Below, one piece after another: positions 41,219 to 49,455 of a stretch of 64,000 nt of DNA. The stretch covers positions 35,757,472 to 35,821,471 of the forward strand of contig JAQNBH010000003.1 in assembly GCA_028752905.1 (NCBI GenBank), written 5' to 3'. Position 1 is the first letter of the stretch, and the number at the start of each line of letters is the position of its first letter. The position numbers and the translations under genes were made by a program. A model generated the notes under the pieces. The model did no database searches and had not been told where the DNA came from. It saw only the letters and a list, made by a program, of their open reading frames with translations. This DNA is from Cladorhizidae sp. MBARI D1340-BT2. Its lineage: Eukaryota; Porifera; Demospongiae; Poecilosclerida; Cladorhizidae.

Positions 41219-43544
41219 ACATTTTACAGACCCAGCATTTTATATTTTACAGACTTAGCATTTTACAGACTTAGCATTTTACATTTCACAGATCTAGCAT
41301 TTCACAGACTTAGCATTTTACAGATCTAGCATTTCACAGACTTAGCATTTCACAGATCTAGCATTTTACAGATCTAGCATTTTATAGACTTAGCATTTCA
41401 CAGATCTAGCATTTCACAGATCTAGCATTTTACAGATCTAGCATTTTATAGACTTGCCATTTTACAGATCTAGCATTTCACAGATCTAGCATTTTACAGA
41501 TCTAGCATTTTATAGACTTAGCATTTTACAGATCTAGCATTTCACAGATCTAGCATTTTATAGACACAGCATTTTACAGATCTAGCATTTTACAGATCTA
41601 GCATTTTATAGACTTAGCATTTTACAGATCTAGCATTTCACAGATCTAGCATTTTACAGACTTAGCATTTTACAGACTTAGCATTTTACAGATCTAGCAT
41701 TTCACAGATCTAGCATTTTACAGATCTAGCATTTTATAGACTTGCCATTTTACAGATCTAGCATTTCACAGATCTAGCATTTTACAGATCTAGCATTTTA
41801 CAGATCTAGCATTTTACAGATCTATCATTTCACAGACTTAGCATTTCACAGATCTAGCATTTTATAGACTTAGCATTTCACAGATCTAGCATTTTATAGA
41901 CTTAGCATTTTACAGATCTAGCATTTTACAGATCTAGCATTTTACAGATCTAGCATTTCACAGATCTAGCATTTTACAGATCTAGCATTTTACAGATCTA
42001 GCATTTTACAGATCTATCATTTCACAGACTTAGCATTTCACAGATCTAGCATTTTATAGACTTAGCATTTCACAGATCTAGCATTTTATAGACTTAGCAT
42101 TTTACAGATCTAGCATTTTACAGATCTAGCATTTCACAGATCTAGCATTTCACAGATCTAGCATTTTATAGACTTAGCATTTCACAGATCTAGCATTTCA
42201 CAGATCTAGCATTTTATAGACTTAGCATTTCACAGATCTAGCATTTTATAGACTTAGCATTTCACAGATCTAGCATTTTATAGACTTAGCATTTCACAGA
42301 TCTAGCATTTTATAGACTTAGCATTTTACAGATCTAGCATTTTACAGATCTAGCATTTTATAGACTTAGCATTTCACAGATCTAGCATTTTGCATTTTAC
42401 AGACTTAGCATTTTATATTTTTCAGACTTAGCATTTTACAGATCTAGCATTTTACAGACTTAAGCATTTTACAGACTTAGCATTTTACAGAACTAGCATT
42501 TCGCAGATCTAGCATTTTACAGATCTAGCATTTTATAGACTTAGCATTTTACAGATCTAGCATTTCACAGATCTAGCATTTCACAGATCTAGCATTTTAT
42601 AGACTTAGCATTTTACAGATCTAGCATTTTACAGACTTAGCATTTTACAGATCTAGCATTTTACAGATCTAGCATTTTATAGACTTAGCATTTCACAGAT
42701 CTAGCATTTCACAGATCTAGCATTTTATAGACTTAGCATTTCACAGATCTAGCATTTTATAGACTTAGCATTTTACAGATCTAGCATTTCACAGATCTAG
42801 CATTTCACAGATCTAGCATTTTATAGACTTAGCATTTTACAGATCTAGCATTTTACAGACTTACCATTTTACAGATCTAGCATTTCACAGATCTAGCATT
42901 TTACAGACTTAGCATTTCACAGATCTAGCATTTTATAGACTTAGCATTTTACAGATCTAGCATTTTACAGACTCAGCATTTTACAGATCTAGCATTTCAC
43001 AGATCTAGCATTTTACAGACTTAGCATTTCACAGATCTAGCATTTTATAGACTTAGCATTTTACAGATCTAGCATTTTACAGATCTAGCATTTTACAGAC
43101 TTAGCATTTCACAGATCTAGCATTTTATAGACTTAGCATTTTACAGATCTAGCATTTTACAGACTTAGCATTTTACAGATCTAGCATTTCACAGATCTAG
43201 CATTTTATAGACTTAGCATTTTACAGATCTAGCATTTCACAGATCTAGCATTTTACAGACTTAGCATTTCACAGATCTAGCATTTTATAGACTTAGCATT
43301 CTACAGATCTAGCATTTCACAGATCTAGCATTTTACAGACTTAGCATTTCATAGATCTAGCACTTAGCATTTTACAGATCTAGCATTTTACAGATCTAGC
43401 ATTTTACAGACTTAAGCATTTTACAGATCTAGCATTTCACAGATCTAGCATTTTATAGACTTAGCATTTCACAGATCTAGCATCTAGCATTTTACAGACT
43501 TAGCATTTTACAGACCCAGCATTTTATAGACCCAGCATTTTACA
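41219..43544. repeat. 16-bp minisatellite, about 2.3 kb
   Basis: About 145 copies of a 16-bp unit based on CAGATCTAGCATTTTA. Three alternating forms differ in a few bases: CAGATCTAGCATTTTA, CAGATCTAGCATTTCA and TAGACTTAGCATTTTA. AGATCT inside the unit is a palindrome. The first and last units carry GACCCAGC variants, as expected for ageing edges. Confidence 0.97.
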
Positions 43545-43970
43545 GCTCTCATATGCTATCGCACTGTCTGCATTCTAAGCTGCAGTTTGAAAAGTAGCTA
43601 CTAAAAATTAAGCGACCTCTCTGACCTTGCCAGTGGTCATTAGCGCATGTCTCTATCGCAAGATCTCCTGCTCGGCTCCGCCCTCGACTCACAGCAAAAT
43701 TGGTGACTTACAGCTGCTGCTTGACCACCGTAACATACTACACTCCAGTCCCACAAGCTCCATGCTGTTCTGGGGAAGTTGGTCTACTTGGCAGGTTGAG
43801 GGTGGTGGGGTATTTTGCATTTATGGCTTCTTGGTGGCATCTGGTTAGCACATGTGGTTTTTAGATATGGTTGATGGCAACTATTGTTACAAGAGAGGGA
43901 ATTGGCACAGGAAGCAAGAGGCTGTTATGGTGTTTTTTTTTGCATGTCCTGTGTTTAGCCACACACATAT
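43545..43970. other. Unique intronic sequence
   Basis: A plus frame at 43627-43845 is open without a recognisable domain. No other feature is seen. Confidence 0.4.
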
Positions 43971-43975
43971 GTACA

Positions 43976-44162
43976 CAGGGTTTCATTTAGCAGGGGCGGG
44001 TAGATGCCCCCCCTTGGAACCTTTATGCCCCCCCCCCCCTTGGAAATTGTATTATTAAAATTCATTAGAAACTTTGTCACATCTTTAACCATCATGCCCC
44101 CCCCCCCTCCCTTAATATCCAGATTCCTCCAGTTGCCCCCCCCCCCTTTAAATGAAACCCTG
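43976..44162. mobile_element. MITE-like element with CAGGGTTTCATTTA ends
   Basis: The left end is CAGGGTTTCATTTA and the right end TAAATGAAACCCTG, a perfect 14-bp inverted repeat. GTACA lies immediately outside both ends (43971-43975 and 44163-44167) as a possible target duplication. Inside are three C tracts of 8-12 bases next to CTTGGAA, CATG and AGTTG. A diverged copy in reverse orientation lies at 54938-55113. It has no ORF, so it would depend on another element's transposase. Confidence 0.75.
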
Positions 44163-44985
44163 GTACATGCACATTATGATAGAATAAGTTAGCAAATTCA
44201 GAGTTATCTGCAATTTCAAATTTACTGACACCTCTTGGTCCACCACACTGGCCAGATAAGGTGAGGTCTTCCATCACCAAACATTAAAAAAGTTTAAATG
44301 CAGTATTTTTTAAATGCAGTATTTTTTAAAAGCAGTTTTTTTGTGTTTTTAAAGCAGATTTGTATTTCCTCCAATAGTATTCACCTTTGAATAGTGTTTG
44401 CCTTATTAGGAGGCCTGAATAAAATAGCGTTCGCCCTCAAATAATATTCGCAATGTGCGTACGTCTTGCACACACAGGTAAATTTTATAATCTCGAGATC
44501 AAGAAGACGGTAGCGAAGATGGAGAAATTCACTGCCTAATGCACAAAAAGGTGGAAGCTGAATCCGCACCACAAATTACTGAGCTCACTTACAAGCTGGA
44601 AAGTCGAGAGTGTTAGAATTTTAGTTACCCATTCTCGGACCACAATTATAACAATTAAGAGATAACTAGATAACAAAATACTAGTTGATGCTTGAGGATG
44701 TGCACACTTTTGACTTCAAACTTTTTTCAGTCCTTAGCAACCATTTTATCTCTCACTATATTCAATTTCTTTGCGTCAGTGTTTTTTGGCTTGAGCTCAA
44801 CAGTGAGCCGTTTCTCTAGGCTAAATGAGCTTGTGCATGCCTATAGCCTGGGGGTTGGGATTGTGTACACCCTCTTGGGTTGCCTGAAACTATTTGAACC
44901 TATAGTAACCATTTAAGGAAATACAATATATGACATACATGGTAAAGGATCGTTCAGCTAATGGTGGCCAACCAGTATACTCTCT
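44163..44985. other. Unique intronic sequence
   Basis: Two short direct repeats of AAATGCAGTATTTTTT lie at 44297-44330. I see no gene. Confidence 0.4.
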
Positions 44986-45292
44986 TCATTATTTTTTTTT
45001 TGTATTTATTTATTATTATTCCTCCTCTACATCCGGTTATGTGTTGGGTGTTTGTGCCGAGGTATGATTTTGTATCATGGGGAGAATAGCTAGCTACCGG
45101 TATATAACAGGCTCAGGCAAGTCTTATTGTCTCATTATTCCGGATGAAGGCTAGAGCATCTAGTCGAAACGTCGAGCGAATACGATTTGAAGTTGATAAT
45201 TGAAAAGGTTATTGTAATGTTATTATGTCAACTGAGAGTTCATTGAGTTTATTACAACCTTCAATATAGTGGTAAGGGAGAACTCCACAAGC
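44986..45292 (+). mobile_element. Hammerhead-like dispersed repeat, best-preserved long copy
   Basis: In the same order as 35095-35620 it has a TTATT block, CTCTACATCCGGTT, GGTATATAACAGGCTC, the hammerhead-like core (45141-45173), TTTGAAGTTGATAATTG, AAAAGGTTATTGTAATG and TATGTCAACTGAGAGTTCAT. The core reads CGGATGA (one change from CTGATGA), A, stem GGCTAGA/TCTAGTC (7 bp, one G-U), loop GCA, then GAAAC and GTC. There is no protein-coding frame. Confidence 0.6.
45141..45185 (+). ncRNA. Hammerhead ribozyme-like motif (one core change)
   Basis: The core boxes are CGGATGA at 45141-45147 (expected CTGATGA, so U4 is changed) and GAAAC at 45166-45170. A 7-bp stem with a GCA loop lies between them, and GTC at 45171-45173 would be the cleavage triplet. 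One unpaired A sits before stem II, unlike textbook hammerheads. Helix III would be only ACGT, with no loop, so folding would need a dimer. The U4 change should abolish activity. Confidence 0.4.
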
Positions 45293-45372
45293 AAACTAAA
45301 CGGACCATTCCTTGTAAACACATTAGCTAATATATTTATTACTCTCAAGGAACTCTCAAGTGACATAATAAC

Positions 45373-45526
45373 ATTACAATAACCTTCTTCTCAATAATCA
45401 ACTTGAAATTATACTCTCTCGACGTTTCAACTAGATGCTCTAACCTTCTCTCCTGATGAAGGCTAGAGCATCTATTCGAAACGTCAAAAGAATACAATGA
45501 TTATTGAGAGGAAGGTTATTGTAATA
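45373..45526. mobile_element. Foldback element with hammerhead-like centre
   Basis: The left arm begins CATTACAATAACCTTCTTCT at 45373, and the right arm ends GAAGGTTATTGTAAT at 45526. The arms are inverted copies of each other, running through the GAAACGTC segment (GACGTTTCAAC at 45421, TTCGAAACGTC at 45475). The centre holds CTGATGA at 45453-45459 with the satellite-type hairpin. It is the same TIR family as 55147-55660 with only one unit inside. Confidence 0.65.
45453..45492 (+). ncRNA. Hammerhead ribozyme-like motif (both boxes intact)
   Basis: CTGATGA at 45453-45459, then A, GGCTAGA, loop GCA, TCTATTC (one C/T mismatch in the stem), GAAAC at 45478-45482 and GTC ending at 45485. Both conserved boxes are intact here. 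Helix I is weak (CTTCTCTC against AAAAGAAT), and helix III is the loop-less palindrome ACGT. Activity is doubtful for a monomer. Confidence 0.4.
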
Positions 45527-45539
45527 TTTGTCACTGTTG

Positions 45540-46420
45540 TGGACTGCACAAGTCAGCATATACCACAACTTGTTGTTTTGTTATCAGAATCATCTCAGGA
45601 TCAGCTACAGTCTCCTTCAAGACCTTGACAACATTCGCACAGTAGAACTCCTGGACTAAGTATGTATACACTACTACCTAACGCTTGCTCTTGATTTGAT
45701 TTGTTCTAAGGAGATTATTCATCAGAAATCAACTTAACACTCAGTTAAGCTGCATATCACAAGTTGAGTGTGTTAATGCTAATGAAAACGGTCATTGAAT
45801 AGCCTAGGGCTTCCTCTAGCCACTGGTACCAATTTCAAATCTTTAGCAGTTGGCAATCTGGAGTTATTTTGGCGGAGGTTGCATGGATTCAGGTTTTTGA
45901 GGTCCCTCCACTTTAGGGTCTAGTAACTCACCTATAGTTATACCTATTAAACATATTTTAGTATCAAAAGAGAGCACACAGAGAGACTTATCTTTTGAGC
46001 TATATATCAAGTCCATACCATGAAGTTTGCAGAATCTACGGAGCTCTAAAGTTGTAACCACAAGTAAATGCCACTGTCTCCACTTTAAGTTTGGGAGAGT
46101 TACCCATTCTGTGTATATAGCATGTGGGCTAGCTTGATTACGCCACAATCAATAACCACACACCTTTTTTGGAAATCAAGAAACAGATTAGATGGGCACG
46201 CATTGGAACATTTGAGAATCTTCTGGTACTCAAGTTGTTATGAACGACCTAGTATATACAAGTTATGTGTGAGAGAAAACAAAGACGCACAGATGGATCC
46301 ATGAAAATGAATTTCAAGGTTTTTCACAAATTTTAAGATTTATATGTCTGCCAGTACTTTTAGCAAAATATTTAAGGTATACTGGGAGTCTTTAATACTG
46401 GGAGTCTTTAAGGAGCAATT
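45540..46420. other. Unique intronic sequence
   Basis: A minus frame at 46148-45864 is open for about 94 codons without a recognisable domain. No other feature is seen. Confidence 0.4.
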
Positions 46421-46427
46421 TTTTTTT

Positions 46428-46482
46428 GGGGGGGGGGGGGAGGGTGGAGGGGGATAAGGGGGAGGGGGTGGGGTAGGGGGTT
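46428..46482 (+). repeat. G-rich tract with quadruplex potential
   Basis: A run of 13 G is followed by many GGG-GGGGG runs separated by A, T or AT. The plus strand could form G-quadruplexes. It lies about 200 bp inside the gene B intron, whose transcript would be C-rich here. Confidence 0.8.
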
Positions 46483-46678
46483 GGAAGGTTGCGTTAAAAA
46501 AGGGAAATTTTGTGTGTTTAATATAGTATACTACAGTATGTTGGCACTTTTTGTAGTGTATACTGGAAACCCATGGAATAGTCCCTTTAATTATATATGA
46601 AGTATTCCATGAGCCTCAGCAGCAAGGAGAACAATTTTCATCTATTATAAATATTATAAAATTTCTAATCCGATTTAC

Positions 46679-47202
46679 CTGAGGTCATCCAAATCACTCC
46701 ATTCTGGGACTTGGTTTGAATTGTAGATCAAAAGTGAACTGATCAAAACAACAATTGATAGCTGCTCCATAGCACCTGCCCCCTCCCCATCATCATTGCT
46801 GTGTACAACATCCGTGCCTTCCGTATCCAGAAAGAGAACCACAAAGCTGTCGCACTCCAGCACAGTAGTTGACATCCACACGCCCTTGGTGCAAGCTTCC
46901 ATAGTGTGCCCCAACGAAAATGCATCAGAACGTCCTAGAATGCGAGATAGAAGGTACGACTTTCCAGTTCTGTATGGACCACAAATAGAAAGGATAGCCA
47001 TAGGCTTGTCAATGCTACGGATCAGTTGTACAGCTTCGTCGACCAACTTCATTGAACCAACGATATGCTCGTTATTTGGTTCCTGTTTAGATAAGCAATT
47101 TTCGTACTGGTTCCAGTTGCAGGTTTTAGGAATGAGGAGAGGAATGGAAGGATGAACAGGCTTCCCCTGCAAGGACAGTGTCTTGGGTTCAAATGCAGAC
47201 AT
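46679..47202 (-). CDS. GBP-like GTPase gene B, exon 1 (start of G domain)
   Basis: The start at 47202 (MSAFEPKTLS) is the first ATG in a frame whose upstream part (to 47244) has only a TTG. It aligns in length with gene A. The GBP-type G domain shows the P-loop GPYRTGKS at residues 75-82, GHTMEACTKGVWM (switch I, T-KG-W) and LDTEGTD (G3), then LLIYNS, equivalent to the family's TFVYNS. The exon ends in DDL plus two bases at the donor CAG/GTAAAT. TTTTAATTGCAG just upstream (ending 47239) could be an acceptor for an unseen 5' exon. The partner exon is 39407-37757. GTP hydrolysis with dynamin-like self-assembly is the family role, and the cellular job here is unknown. Confidence 0.8.
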
Positions 47203-47761
47203 CACAGCAGAATAACCAGCAGCTCTCCTGCAGCTCTCCTGCAATTAAAATTTTAAAAAACACTCATGGCTTTCTTTCTACCGTTCCCTTGGCATCGTTT
47301 CTGATGTCTCGAGAATTACAGGGGCAGGTAATTTTAATAGGAGCGAGCGAGAGAGAACGAGAGAGCGAGACGGTATTGACATAGATACACAAACGTCGTC
47401 TCCTACCTTATTCCATATTATGCTGGTGAAATGACCCCCAAACAAGTCCCTTGGTCGTATGTTACCACGAGCTAGGGGAACTTCTTTTCTAGACACAAAC
47501 GTCCTCTTTGCGATGGTAACAGAAGATTGGAAAGAGCTAGCTAGCTTGCTACAGGTATCCCTTCAATTAACAATGTACCTTAGCATATTTTGGCCTCGTC
47601 CCTAGCGCTGGTGGTCTCACTTTCATTTTGAAAACCACATTTGTTGCTTTTGTACACTCCCAGTCCAAATAAGCTCGCGACCCCTTTACCATAGCTAGCT
47701 GCAGAAACCAAGGGTTATTACCAGTGGTGGTCGGAAATCTAATAGGCTTGAAGTGCGGTAA
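47203..47761. promoter_or_regulatory. Putative bidirectional promoter between GBP genes B and A
   Basis: 559 bp separate the divergent ATGs. It contains a purine-rich GAGCGAGAGAGAACGAGAGA block near 47343 and no clear TATA box pair. The promoter role is inferred from the head-to-head arrangement only. Confidence 0.45.
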
Positions 47762-48288
47762 ATGGCGAAAAGAGTCAATCGAGTATTCGAGAAGAGGTCC
47801 TTATGTAAAGGCGGAGCACGCCTTGCTTCTTCCCTCCCGCTGATATTGCCTGGAAACTGCTCCTACAACACAGATACTCACCAAGTCACCGTGTCCCAAT
47901 GCGCAGGTGGCATTACTAAACTCCGATTCCATTTGGTAGAACAAACCTTGGCCCTGATTGAGTCCATATCCAAACCAGTAGCTGTGCTCTCAATATGTGG
48001 TCCATATCGCAGTGGGAAGTCGTACTTTCTCTCTCGGCTGCTTGGGGATGAGGGGACCTTTCAATTAGGTCATACTATGCGAGCTTGCACTCACGGTGTA
48101 TGGATGGCCACATCAGTGCTGGAGTGCGAGGAATTTGCTCTGTTGGTGTTGGATACTGAAGGAACAGAATCTGTTAACTACAGTGCAGCAGAGGTTACCA
48201 ATCTGCTAGCATTTGTTCTGCATGTGAGCTCCATGCTAGTTTACAACTCCAGGAGTGTCCCGAGGGGGAAGGACTTGAAGAAGATGAG
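47762..48288 (+). CDS. GBP-like GTPase gene A, exon 1 (start of G domain)
   Basis: The ATG sits in a good context (TAAATGG). The product begins MAKRVNRVFEKRS with no signal peptide, so it is cytosolic. The GBP G-domain motifs in order are P-loop GPYRSGKS (residues 80-87), GHTMRACTHGVWM (switch I), LDTEGTE (G3, D at 131) and SSMLVYNS. The exon ends in KKM plus AG at the donor ATGAG/GTATTT (48288/48289), phase 2, at exactly the position where gene B is split. It joins exon 2 at 58344 to give a 762-residue protein. The frame runs on for 18 codons past the donor, but gene B's identical break and the family sequence favour splicing. Confidence 0.8.
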
Positions 48289-48346
48289 GTATTTTAATGC
48301 ATTTCTTATAGCAACACCCTCTTCCTCTTCCAGATACATGTAGTCA

Positions 48347-48562
48347 ACCCTTTACCTACTTTACATTGGGTGGAGAGGAGTAGCATCTGGCACCGACTAG
48401 AGCATTTTATACCAAGCGCAGCCCAATCTCTGTGTGCTTGTGGTGTCTCAACCCGAGATTCTACCAAACTCATAACATAAGTGCACTTGTTGGGATGAAA
48501 TTATCACACTGTACAGCATATACCAAGCCCCACTTCCACCCAATGCAAAATAGGTAAAGGGT
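48347..48562. mobile_element. MITE-like element with ACCCTTTACCTA ends
   Basis: 48347-48374 (ACCCTTTACCTACTTTACAT...) and 48535-48562 (...GGTAAAGGGT) form a 28-bp inverted repeat with about two mismatches. The 216-bp element has no ORF. Further TCCACCCATG-GTTTCAAG repeats follow to about 48670. Confidence 0.65.
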
Positions 48563-48859
48563 GGCATATCCCAGACCACACCCTCCACTCCACCCATCGT
48601 TTCAAGAGTTAAATGGGCTGTACTATCCCTAAGGGTGGTATATACCAGACTCCACCCATGGTTTCAAGCGTAAATGAGCTGTACTCTCCATTGAATCATT
48701 TCCTTTATATTTCACGTGATTGCCTCGAACAGGGTCACACCTACAATGTGGATTATGTACAAGGAGTATTGGGGGATATTTTCATCCACAATTATGTTGT
48801 AATTTTATATGCTGGAGTATCAGTTGTAGTCGTCGTGGTTTTCAGGTTGTTATCGCCAC
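48563..48859. other. Unique intronic sequence with a short direct repeat
   Basis: CCACCCATCGTTTCAAG at 48593 and CCACCCATGGTTTCAAG at 48653, each followed by a similar AAATG-GCTGTACT-TCC segment, form a diverged direct repeat of about 60 bp. Confidence 0.6.
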
Positions 48860-48981
48860 GGAGATGCCAGTTCAGCTTTCTTTTATTGCCATACAAGACT
48901 TCTTGCTGACTGGTTTTTCCGGAGATGCCAGTTCAGCTTTCTTTTATTGCCATACAAGACTTCTTGCTGACTGGTTTTTCC
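48860..48981. repeat. 61-bp tandem duplication
   Basis: GGAGATGCCAGTTCAGC... to ...GACTGGTTTTTCC occurs twice back to back (48860-48920 and 48921-48981), essentially identical, so it is recent. Confidence 0.9.
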
Positions 48982-49015
48982 AGGTGAACACAATTACAGT
49001 GTGTATAGAAAACAA

Positions 49016-49050
49016 ACATTTAAGACGGAATATATTTCGTCTTTAAATGT
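49016..49050. repeat. Hairpin-forming inverted repeat
   Basis: ACATTTAAGACGGAA and TTCGTCTTTAAATGT pair around TATAT with one shifted base. It could be a transposon relic or simply a cruciform. Confidence 0.6.
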
Positions 49051-49373
49051 CTCATTTTCATCATTTCATCATTAGCTTCCATCAAGAAGCACACTCGAGT
49101 TAATCCACGTACAAGTGCATTAACTCCTCCCACTGGCTCCACCCACATATCAACCTAGAGTAGTTGAAGCATGCCTTGCTGCGAGTTCACTATTATTGGC
49201 AGACAACAGATGAAACAAATGGGGTTTTATAACTAATGCTGCAATGAAGTGGCTGACTAGATCGGAGTGTGGGCAAAATGGTCATCTTCAAGGTCCTATA
49301 TGTGCTTTCCTATATCCTTTAAATCACTCTTCCCTTCTCCGAATTTAGCGTCAAAAAATGGCTTCCTTGTGGA

Positions 49374-49376
<3 letters not shown>

Positions 49377-49404
<28 letters not shown>
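49377..49404 (+). repeat. Poly-G tract, 28 G
   Basis: An uninterrupted G run of 28 bases. Assembly length errors are likely in such tracts. Confidence 0.9.
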
Positions 49405-49455
49405 CATTGGCACACGCTTGTGTCAGTCTCCTCCACCACCCCCCTCAAAAATGTT

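Larger units (their letters stand above)
39408..46678 (-). other. Gene B intron (7.27 kb)
   Basis: The donor is CTCAG/GTAAAT at 46679/46678 and the acceptor is TTTGTCTTTTAG ending at 39408. The phase is 2, the same phase and protein position as in gene A. It holds a 46-bp and a 16-bp minisatellite, one MITE, two hammerhead-like repeats and a G tract. The rest (39408-39990, 43545-43970, 44163-44985, 45540-46420) is unique sequence without a recognised gene. Confidence 0.75.

Noticed and set aside
45864..46148. 94-codon minus ORF inside the gene B intron
   Set aside because: No recognisable domain, and no splice sites placing it in gene B's frame.
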